DNA of 64,000 nt from positions 310,001 to 374,000 of the forward strand of contig NZ_JAJQXW010000001.1 in assembly GCF_021246445.1 (NCBI RefSeq), read 5' to 3'. The translations under genes and the position numbers were made by a program. Shown here piece after piece: positions 57,889 to 64,000 of this stretch. The notes beneath the pieces were generated by a model that saw only the letters and a program-made list of their open reading frames with translations, did no database searches and was not told where the DNA came from. The DNA comes from Rhabdothermincola salaria. Lineage in GTDB: Bacteria > Actinomycetota > Acidimicrobiia > Acidimicrobiales > Acidimicrobilacustridaceae. How positions within the stretch are numbered: the stretch's first letter is position 1; every line of letters begins with the position of its first letter.

Positions 57889-58545
57889 TCAGTCGAGGTG
57901 CACGATGCCCATGCGCACGGCCTGCAGCACGGCCTGGGTGCGGTCGCGCGCGTCGAGCTTCTGGTAGATCGAGGCCAGGTGGTTCTTCACCGTCTTCTGG
58001 CTGATGTAGAGCTGCTCGGCCACCTCGGGGGTGGAGCACCCGTCGGCGATGAGCTGGAGGACCTCTTCCTCCCGCCGGGTGATGATGCGCTCCTCCTCGG
58101 CGGCGCCGAACGACGGGTCGCTGTCGAGGCGGCGCACCTCGTCGAGCATCGACGCCGCCAGCTGCGGTGACAGGGCGGTCTCCCCGCTCACCGCCAGGCG
58201 CACGGCGGTGGCGATCTCGGTGGTGGAGCAGTCCTTGACCAGGTAGCCCGAGGCCCCGGCCCGGATGGCGGCGGCCAGTACCTCCTGGTCGGCGTGCATG
58301 GTGAGCATCACCACCCGGGTGGAGGGCAGGCTGCCCCGGATCTGGCGGGTGGCCTCCACGCCGTCCATCTCCGGCATGGTGACGTCCATCAGGATCACGT
58401 CGGGGCGCAGCTCGTCGGCCATGCGCACGGCCTCTTCGCCGTTGCCGGCCTCGCCGACCACGTCGAAGCCCTGCTCGAGCATGGATCGCCGCAGGCCTTC
58501 GCGCAGCATGCGGTGGTCGTCGGCCAGCATCAAGCGGATCGTCAC
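57889..58545 (-). CDS. NarL/FixJ-family response regulator
   Basis: A 218-residue regulator. Receiver domain with LADDHRMLREGL, phospho-acceptor Asp54 in VILMDVTMPEMDG, Thr in VVMLTMH and Lys in LVKDCS. The LuxR-type HTH (about 150-212) contains ITRREEEVLQLIADGCSTPEVAEQL and VKNHLASIYQKLDARDRTQAV. GTG 58545 starts 56 bases after the kinase stop. It lies next to the pilin genes and may control them; that is inference. Confidence 0.92.
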   Translation of the reverse strand: MTIRLMLADDHRMLREGLRRSMLEQGFDVVGEAGNGEEAVRMADELRPDVILMDVTMPEMDGVEATRQIRGSLPSTRVVMLTMHADQEVLAAAIRAGASGYLVKDCSTTEIATAVRLAVSGETALSPQLAASMLDEVRRLDSDPSFGAAEEERIITRREEEVLQLIADGCSTPEVAEQLYISQKTVKNHLASIYQKLDARDRTQAVLQAVRMGIVHLD

Positions 58546-58601
58546 GTGGGGTCCTCCGTCGCCTCGTCCCCTGCCGGGGCGGCCCCCTGAGGAGGGCGAG
58601 A

Positions 58602-60398
58602 TCAGCCTAGGACGCCGGACGCGGCCGTGGAGCGAGCGGCGGCACTGCTGCCGTTGCCGTTGCCGTTGGCCCGCAGGAGGCTGCAGCGGACGCGAGTGCC
58701 CTTGCCCTCCTCGCTGGCCACCTCGAGGGTGGCGCCGATGCTGGAGGCCCGCTCCCGCATGCCCATGAGGCCGTAGGAGTCGAGCCGTCCCGCCTTGCCG
58801 ATGGGGAAGCCCTTGCCGTCGTCGGTGACCTCGAGGGCGGCCGCCTCGCCGTTGCAACGCCACAGCACCCGCACCCGGGATGCGCCGGAGTGGCGCTCGA
58901 CGTTGGTGAGCGCCTCCTGGGCGATGCGCCACATCTCGCGCTCCTGCAGCAGGGGCAGTCGGGCGTCGCGGTCGCAGTGCAGCTCGACGACCAGGTCGCT
59001 GCGCTCGCGCACGCGGGTGGCGTAGGTCTCGAGGGTGTCGGCCATGCCCTGGGTGTCGGTGACGTCGGTGCGCAGGTCGTAGAGGGTGTCGCGCACCTCG
59101 CGGATGACGCCACGCACGTCGTTGCGCAACTGGTCGAGCGACGCCCCCACGTCGGCGCCCTCGGCCTGGGCGGCCACGATGCGGTCGAGCTCGAAGGCCA
59201 GGTAGGCCAACGACTGGCCGATGCGGTCGTGGAGGTCGCGGGCGATGCGGGTGCGCTCTTCGTCGGCGCCGACCGTGCGCAGCCGGTTGAACCAGCGGGC
59301 GTTGTCGATGGCCAGGGCGACCGGCTCCACGAAGCCCCGCAGCAGCTCCACGTCGCGCTCGGTGAAGTGGCCCTCCTGGCCGTCCTCGATGACGAGCAGG
59401 CCGATCACCGAGCCCCGCGCCGCCAGCACGGCGTAGATGCCAGAGGCCGAGCGGGGCGCCAGGCCGGTCCAGCTCGAGCCGTTGAGGCTGGGCACCGACA
59501 GCAGGCTCTTCTCGGCCACCGCCTTCTTGGCCGGGGTGGGGAGGTCGGAGAGCTGGAGGCGGGCGGGGAGGGGCCGTCCTCCTTCGCGGCGCAGCACTTC
59601 CCAGTGGCCGTCGGTGTCGTCGAGGCCCAGGATGGCCAGTGTGTCGAACTCGAAGAGGCCCCGGAGGCGGGTGACCGAGGTCTGCAGCACGTCGTCGAGG
59701 TCGAGCGAGGCGGGAAGGGTCTGGGTGACGCGGTGCAGGCTGTAGAGCAGGGCGTTGGCGTCGGAGAGCTGGCCCAGGCGGTCGAGGGCCAGCTCGTGCT
59801 GGCGGTCGGCCTCACCGGAGATGCGCCGGGCGTAGCCGGAGATGACGCCCACGAGGAGCAGCACGAGCGTCCACTGGGCGGACTGGACGATGCGGTCGTT
59901 GGCCTGGTCCTCGATGAGGAAGGGCAGGCTGACGACGAGCGTGGTGGCGATGGCCACGCGGATGGCGAAGGCGAAGCCCCGGGCGAAGCCGGCGACGGCG
60001 GTGGCGCTCAGCAGCGACAGGATGAAAGGGCTCTCCCAGTACCCGGTGGTGATGACGCACAACGAGAAGAGGACGACCTCGGCCAACACGGCCACCAGGC
60101 TGCGCACGTCGCCCAGGTAGCGGATGGGCCGGAACGTGCGCACGATCGTGTAGGTGAGCAGGACGCTGCACCAGATGGCGGTGCGGGCGGGCGCGGCGTC
60201 GTAGTCCTGGGTGGCGAGGGCGACCGAGGCGATGGCCACCCCCCAGCGGATGGCCAGGATGGCGGGGTTGAACGCCGCGACCCGGTCGACGCGCTGGGTG
60301 AGGCCGATCCCGTCGTCGCGGGTCGAGCCGTCATCGCTCTGGGAGAACTGCCGCACTCGCTGGCGCCAGGTCATGGTGTCCTCGTCGACGCTCACCAC
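58602..60398 (-). CDS. Membrane histidine kinase with GAF domain (NarL-system type)
   Basis: A 598-residue kinase. Five or six membrane helices (about 46-190), a GAF domain (about 225-370; FDTLAILGLDD, VIGLLVIEDG), a HisKA_3 dimerisation helix with phospho-acceptor His390 in RIARDLHDRIGQSLAYLAFEL, and an HATPase domain (about 475-580; NVERHSGASRV, VTDDGKGFP, GLMGMRERA). The C-terminus is a Gly/Asn/Ser/Ala tail. It is the partner of the downstream response regulator. GTG 60398 or ATG 60374 could be the start. Signal unknown. Confidence 0.9.
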   Translation of the reverse strand: MVSVDEDTMTWRQRVRQFSQSDDGSTRDDGIGLTQRVDRVAAFNPAILAIRWGVAIASVALATQDYDAAPARTAIWCSVLLTYTIVRTFRPIRYLGDVRSLVAVLAEVVLFSLCVITTGYWESPFILSLLSATAVAGFARGFAFAIRVAIATTLVVSLPFLIEDQANDRIVQSAQWTLVLLLVGVISGYARRISGEADRQHELALDRLGQLSDANALLYSLHRVTQTLPASLDLDDVLQTSVTRLRGLFEFDTLAILGLDDTDGHWEVLRREGGRPLPARLQLSDLPTPAKKAVAEKSLLSVPSLNGSSWTGLAPRSASGIYAVLAARGSVIGLLVIEDGQEGHFTERDVELLRGFVEPVALAIDNARWFNRLRTVGADEERTRIARDLHDRIGQSLAYLAFELDRIVAAQAEGADVGASLDQLRNDVRGVIREVRDTLYDLRTDVTDTQGMADTLETYATRVRERSDLVVELHCDRDARLPLLQEREMWRIAQEALTNVERHSGASRVRVLWRCNGEAAALEVTDDGKGFPIGKAGRLDSYGLMGMRERASSIGATLEVASEEGKGTRVRCSLLRANGNGNGSSAAARSTAASGVLG

Positions 60399-60478
60399 TC
60401 AGTTGTCGGTCGCTGGCCGCGAACCTTGAACCTCGAGACGCGTCGAAGCTCCAGGAATCCCGTGCCCGGCGCCGATGG

Positions 60479-60484
60479 TACCGT
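60479..60484 (+). promoter_or_regulatory. -10 hexamer of coaE
   Basis: TACCGT ends six bases before GTG 60491. Confidence 0.5.
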
Positions 60485-60490
60485 CGCCGC

Positions 60491-61111
60491 GTGCTGCGCA
60501 TCGGGCTGACAGGGGGCATCGGATCAGGCAAGTCGACCGTGTCGGCGGGCCTGGCCGAGCGGGGGGCGGTGGTCATCGACGCCGACGCCGTGGTCAAGGA
60601 GCTCCAGGCCCCGGGCCAACCGGTGCTGGCCGCCATGGTCGAGCGCTTCGGCCCCGGCATCCTGCTCGCCGACGGCAGCCTCGACCGCCAGGCCGTGGCC
60701 GACGTGGTCTTCACCGACGCCGAGGCCCTGGCCGACCTCAACGCCATCGTGCACCCGGCGGTGGGAGCCGAGATCATGCGGCGCATCGAGGCCGAGGAGG
60801 GCACCGACCACGTGGTGGTCCTCGACGTGCCCTTGTTGGTGGAGAACGAGGCCTTCGAGGTGGCGGCCGTCGTGGTGGTCGACACCGACCCCGAGATCGC
60901 CGTGCAGCGCCTCGTCGAGCACCGGGGGTTCACCGAGGACGACGCCCGGGCCCGGATCTCGCGCCAGGCGTCGCGCGAGCAGCGCCTGGCCCGAGCGGAC
61001 TTCGTGATCCCCAACGACGGCGATCGGGCCGCACTGGACGCCCACGTCGAGCGCTGCTGGGCGTGGATCCAGGAGCTCCACGCCGGCCAGGCACCCGACG
61101 CGGCGGGCTGA
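60491..61111 (+). CDS. coaE: Dephospho-CoA kinase
   Basis: Last step of coenzyme A synthesis (206 residues). P-loop LTGGIGSGKSTV (5-16), the IDADAVVKELQAPGQPVL substrate block, DVPLLVENEAFE and RISRQASREQRLARADFVI with the CoA-binding Arg residues are present. Mycobacterial CoaE has a long C-terminal extra domain; this one ends at the core. GTG is leaderless. Confidence 0.95.
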   Translation: MLRIGLTGGIGSGKSTVSAGLAERGAVVIDADAVVKELQAPGQPVLAAMVERFGPGILLADGSLDRQAVADVVFTDAEALADLNAIVHPAVGAEIMRRIEAEEGTDHVVVLDVPLLVENEAFEVAAVVVVDTDPEIAVQRLVEHRGFTEDDARARISRQASREQRLARADFVIPNDGDRAALDAHVERCWAWIQELHAGQAPDAAG

Positions 61112-61120
61112 CCGACCAGA

Positions 61121-62521
61121 TCAGAGCCCGAGGCGGCGGCTGAGGTCGCTCTGCAGGCGCCGGTCGGGATCGACCCGGTCGCGCACGGCGCGCCACTCGT
61201 CGAGGCGGGGGTACATGGTGTCGAGCAGGTCGGGGGCCATGCGGGCGTCCTTGGCCAGGTAGATGCGCCCACCGGCGGCCGCCACCTCGCGGTCGAGGCG
61301 GTCGAGCAGCGGGCCCAGGCCGGGCACCCCGGCGGGGATGTCGAGGGCCAAGGTCCAGCCCTCGGTGGGGAACGACAGCGGCCCGGGGTCGCCGGGCCCG
61401 AAGCGCTTGAGCACGGCGAGGAACGAGGTGCAGCGGGCGGCGCTGAGGTCGCCGACGATGCGGCGCAGCACGTCGTCGGTGCCCGGCGGGATGACGAACT
61501 GCCACTGCACGAAGCCGGCGGGGCCGTAGAGGCGGTTCCAGCCGCCGACCATGTCGAGGGGGTGGAAGAAGGCAGGGATGGACTGCAGCTCGTCGCGGCG
61601 GCGAACGGGGGCCTTGCGGAACCACAGCTCGTTGAACGCCTTCACCGAGAGCCGGTTGAGCAGCCCCGAGGGGACGACGGGCGGAGCGGAGGCCAGCACG
61701 CCGGCCCGGTAGTCGAAGGGCCAGGATGCCCCGCCCTCGGTGGCTTCGTCAGCAGTGGCGAAGCGGCCGCGTGTGAGCACGGAGCGACCGAGCGAGCGGC
61801 CCGAGGCCATGAGGTCGATCCAGGCCACGGAGTAGTCGTAGGCGTGGTCACCGGTGGCCATGAGGCCCATGACGGCGTCGAGGTCGGGGGCGCGGTCGGT
61901 GTCGACGAGGAGCTGGCTCGACCCGATGCGGGGGCAGGCGAAGGTGGCGTCGACGATCACGCCGGTGAGCCCCATGCCGCCGGCGGTGGCCCAGAACAGC
62001 TCGGGGTCCCGGTCGGGGCCGATCTCGACCACCTCGCCGTCGGGGAGCTGCAGGCGCATCGACACCACGTGGTCGCACCACGAGCCGGAGTGGTGGTGGT
62101 TCTTGCCGTGGATGTCGGCGGCGATGGCCCCGCCGACGGTCACGTAGCGGGTGCCGGGGGTGACGGGTACGAACAGGCCCTGGGGCACCAAGGCGTGCAG
62201 GAGCCGGTCGATGGACGTGCCGGCCTCGGCGGTGACCAGCACCCGGTCGGCGTCGGGGTCGGCGTCGTGGACCCAGAACCCGTCGACGTCGACGGTGTCG
62301 ACCACCCGCCCGCCGGCGTTCTGGGCGGCGTCGCCGTAGCTGCGACCCAGGCCCCGGGCGATGAGGCCACGCCGGTCGGTGGTGGGCAGCGCCCGGCGCA
62401 GCTCGGTGGTGGAGGTGGGGCGGCGCAGGTCGGCGGCGGAGGGTGCCGTGCGACCCCACCCGGTCAGCTCGGCCGGGTGACGGTGGGCCGGGGCGTTGGG
62501 TTCAGGAGGTGTAGACGGCAC
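61121..62521 (-). CDS. dprE1: Decaprenylphosphoryl-ribose oxidase DprE1
   Basis: FAD enzyme that oxidises C2' of decaprenylphosphoryl-ribose, making the arabinose donor of cell-wall arabinan together with DprE2. The 466 residues show RGLGRSYGDAAQN and GGAIAADIHGKNHHHSGSW (FAD site, active His), YGPAGFVQWQFVIP, LKRFGPGDPGPLSFP and RIYLAKDARM with the conserved Lys. In the block that reads GWNICVDFP in M. tuberculosis, this protein has GWTLALDIP, so the benzothiazinone-target Cys387 is replaced by Ala392. GTG 62521 overlaps ubiA by 20 bases. Confidence 0.92.
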   Translation of the reverse strand: MPSTPPEPNAPAHRHPAELTGWGRTAPSAADLRRPTSTTELRRALPTTDRRGLIARGLGRSYGDAAQNAGGRVVDTVDVDGFWVHDADPDADRVLVTAEAGTSIDRLLHALVPQGLFVPVTPGTRYVTVGGAIAADIHGKNHHHSGSWCDHVVSMRLQLPDGEVVEIGPDRDPELFWATAGGMGLTGVIVDATFACPRIGSSQLLVDTDRAPDLDAVMGLMATGDHAYDYSVAWIDLMASGRSLGRSVLTRGRFATADEATEGGASWPFDYRAGVLASAPPVVPSGLLNRLSVKAFNELWFRKAPVRRRDELQSIPAFFHPLDMVGGWNRLYGPAGFVQWQFVIPPGTDDVLRRIVGDLSAARCTSFLAVLKRFGPGDPGPLSFPTEGWTLALDIPAGVPGLGPLLDRLDREVAAAGGRIYLAKDARMAPDLLDTMYPRLDEWRAVRDRVDPDRRLQSDLSRRLGL

Positions 62522-63413
62522 AGCCGTAGATGATGGCCCACACCACGCCGGCACCGAGGACGATCCGGTCCGACAGGATGAGGACCTCCGGTTCGGCGCC
62601 CTTGCCCTGGTCCAGCAGCAGGGCGTAGCGCAGGATGGCCACCGCGAAGGGCACGATCGACACCTGGAACAGCACCGCCCCGTCCGGGTTGGTCTGCCCG
62701 GAGGTGAAGGCCCAGATGCAGTAGGCGATGAGCACCCCGCCGGAGAACACGGCGCGGAGGTAGTGCAGGAAGCTGGGCGTGTAGGCGCCGAGGGCGGGGC
62801 GGACGGCCACGGCGTCGTCGGCCAGGTCGAGGGACTCGCCGTGGCGCTTGCCGGTGACCATGAACAGCGCCCCGAACGAGGTGACGATGAAGAACCACTC
62901 CGAGATGGGCACGCCGACGGCGGCGGCGCCGCCCACGGCGCGCAGCACGAAGCCGGCGGAGATGGCCACGATGTCGAGGACGGGCTGCTCCTTGAGCCAG
63001 TAGGTGTAGGCGGTGGTCAGGCCCAGGTAGGCCACCAGCACCCACCCGAAGTCCGGTTCCAGCAGGAAGCCGCCCACCAGGGCGGCCACCAGCAGCACCG
63101 CCGCCAGCGCGTAGGCCAGTCCGGGGGAGACGACACCGGCGGCGATGGGCCGGTTGCGCTTGGTGGGGTGGAGGCGGTCGGCCTCCACGTCGGTGGCGTC
63201 GTTGACCAGGTAGGTGGCGCTGGCTGCTGCGCAGAAGCAGGCGAAGGCCCCGGCCGTGTGGAGGAGCACCTCGCCCTGGTCGATGACCCCGGCGGCCACC
63301 GGGGCCGCCACCACGAGCACGTTCTTGGCCCACTGCTTGGGGCGCAGGGAGCGGACGATGCCGGCGGCCAGCGACGGGCGCGGCGCGTCCGTGGGGCGGT
63401 CGGCGTGGGTCAT
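62502..63413 (-). CDS. ubiA: Decaprenyl-phosphate phosphoribosyltransferase (UbiA family)
   Basis: Integral membrane prenyltransferase-fold enzyme (303 residues) transferring phosphoribose from PRPP to decaprenyl phosphate, as Rv3806c does. The motif NDATDVEADRLHPTKRNRPIA (71-91) holds the metal-binding Asp72, Asp75 and Asp79. About nine helices follow. ATG 63413 starts one base after the dprE2 stop. Position between dprE1 and dprE2 supports this role over quinone prenylation. Confidence 0.9.
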   Translation of the reverse strand: MTHADRPTDAPRPSLAAGIVRSLRPKQWAKNVLVVAAPVAAGVIDQGEVLLHTAGAFACFCAAASATYLVNDATDVEADRLHPTKRNRPIAAGVVSPGLAYALAAVLLVAALVGGFLLEPDFGWVLVAYLGLTTAYTYWLKEQPVLDIVAISAGFVLRAVGGAAAVGVPISEWFFIVTSFGALFMVTGKRHGESLDLADDAVAVRPALGAYTPSFLHYLRAVFSGGVLIAYCIWAFTSGQTNPDGAVLFQVSIVPFAVAILRYALLLDQGKGAEPEVLILSDRIVLGAGVVWAIIYGCAVYTS

Positions 63414-63414
63414 C

Positions 63415-64000
63415 TCAGCGAGCGCTGACCTTGCGCCACAGGCCTCGGGGGAGGTGGCCGAGCACGAAGAACAGGTAGCGCAGCACCGGTGGGGCCCAGA
63501 TGACCTCTCGGCCCTTGGCCAGACCCTCGACGATGGCCTCGGCCACCTTCTCGGGGGTGGTGGAGAACGGCGCCGGGTCCATGCCCTCGGTCATCTTGGT
63601 GTGCACGAAGCCGGGTCGGACCACCACGGCGCGCGCCCCGGTGCCGATGAGGGCGTCGCCGAGGCCCTGGGTGAAGGCATCGAGGCCGGCCTTGGACGAC
63701 CCGTAGACGTAGTTGTCGCGTCGGGTCCGCACCCCGGCCACCGACGACAGCACCAGCAGGGTGCCGTGGCCCTGGCGACGGAGGCGCTCGGCCACGGCCA
63801 AACCGCTCGAGACGGCGCCGGTGTAGTTCACGGTCACGGCGTCGGCGGCGGCCACGGGGTCGGCGTCGAACGTGGTCTGGTCGCCGAGCACGCCGAAGGC
63901 CGAGATGACCAGGTCCAGGTCGCCGAAGCGGTCGAAGCAGTCGTCGACGACCCCTTGGTGCGACGCCGGATCGGTGGCGTCGAAGGCCACCGTCTCCACC
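63415..64000 (-). CDS. dprE2: Decaprenylphosphoryl-2-keto-ribose reductase DprE2 (5' end outside)
   Basis: Short-chain dehydrogenase that completes epimerisation to decaprenylphosphoryl-arabinose. At least 194 residues lie in the window; the N-terminal NAD-binding glycine loop is beyond the edge. Visible are DLVISAFGVLGDQ, the catalytic Ser-Tyr-Lys in LVLSSVAGVRTRRDNYVYGSSKAG, and VVRPGFVHTKMTEGM. The C-terminal hydrophobic segment (LRYLFFVLGHLP) is typical of DprE2. First gene of the dprE2-ubiA-dprE1 run as seen here. Confidence 0.88.
   Translation of the reverse strand, partial: VETVAFDATDPASHQGVVDDCFDRFGDLDLVISAFGVLGDQTTFDADPVAAADAVTVNYTGAVSSGLAVAERLRRQGHGTLLVLSSVAGVRTRRDNYVYGSSKAGLDAFTQGLGDALIGTGARAVVVRPGFVHTKMTEGMDPAPFSTTPEKVAEAIVEGLAKGREVIWAPPVLRYLFFVLGHLPRGLWRKVSAR

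Overview
This is a high-GC bacterial chromosome segment from an actinobacterium, most likely of class Acidimicrobiia (Iamia/Ilumatobacter-like). That placement is inferred from gene content (menaquinone genes, decaprenylphosphoryl-arabinose genes, PdtaR next to polA, a Tad/Flp locus, a mycothiol-synthase-like gene) and has not been tested by alignment. Coding density is very high. No phage, transposase, CRISPR array or rRNA was seen. One tRNA gene (Leu, anticodon CAA) and one strong candidate for a free-standing small RNA were found.

Layout. 1-7.4 kb: menaquinone genes (menH, menD, menF, menG), an Eis-like acetyltransferase and an M50 membrane protease. 7.4-13.6 kb: acyl-CoA dehydrogenase, a SpoIIE-type phosphatase, acyl-CoA synthetase, a MaoC hydratase and a small membrane protein. 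13.6-16.5 kb: rlmN, a short MshD-like protein, nth, the small-RNA candidate and a small coiled-coil protein. 16.6-22.4 kb: hisD-hisC-hisB-hisH-hisA, a methyltransferase, then hisF, mostly joined by 1-4 base stop/start overlaps. 22.4-23.2 kb: an intergenic array of modular repeats, with a relative at 8.6-9.0 kb. 23.2-34.3 kb: hydrolase, GroES-like protein, hisI, then a dispersed tryptophan cluster (trpE, ygfZ, a J-domain protein, a monooxygenase-fold protein, trpC, trpB2, trpF, trpB, trpA) ending in an anchored esterase. 34.4-42.4 kb: acyl-CoA dehydrogenase, truncated globin, HU, peroxiredoxin, fabZ, ogt and a type II fatty-acid cluster (fabD-fabH-fabG-acpP-fabF) with an unusual FabD. 42.5-49 kb: tRNA-Leu, a coiled-coil protein, pdtaR, polA, a methyltransferase and rpsA. 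49.2-57.7 kb: a Tad/Flp pilus locus (cpaB, cpaE, cpaF/tadA, a VWA-tadB fusion, tadC, a multi-membrane protein, two Flp pilins on the other strand). 57.9-60.4 kb: a NarL-type response regulator and its histidine kinase. 60.5-64 kb: coaE and the dprE1-ubiA-dprE2 genes for decaprenylphosphoryl-arabinose, the last cut by the window end.

The strongest window-wide signal is regulatory. More than twenty genes carry a TANNNT-like hexamer ending 6-9 bases before the start codon, as expected for leaderless transcripts. In two divergent gene pairs the two -10 hexamers overlap and share one TA. The main leads for new biology are the three-hairpin RNA at 16.17-16.27 kb, the modular repeat family, FabD with a carrier-like tail lacking the modifiable lysine, a secreted VWA domain fused to TadB, a probable CTG start for trpC, and a DprE1 with alanine where mycobacterial enzymes have the benzothiazinone-target cysteine.
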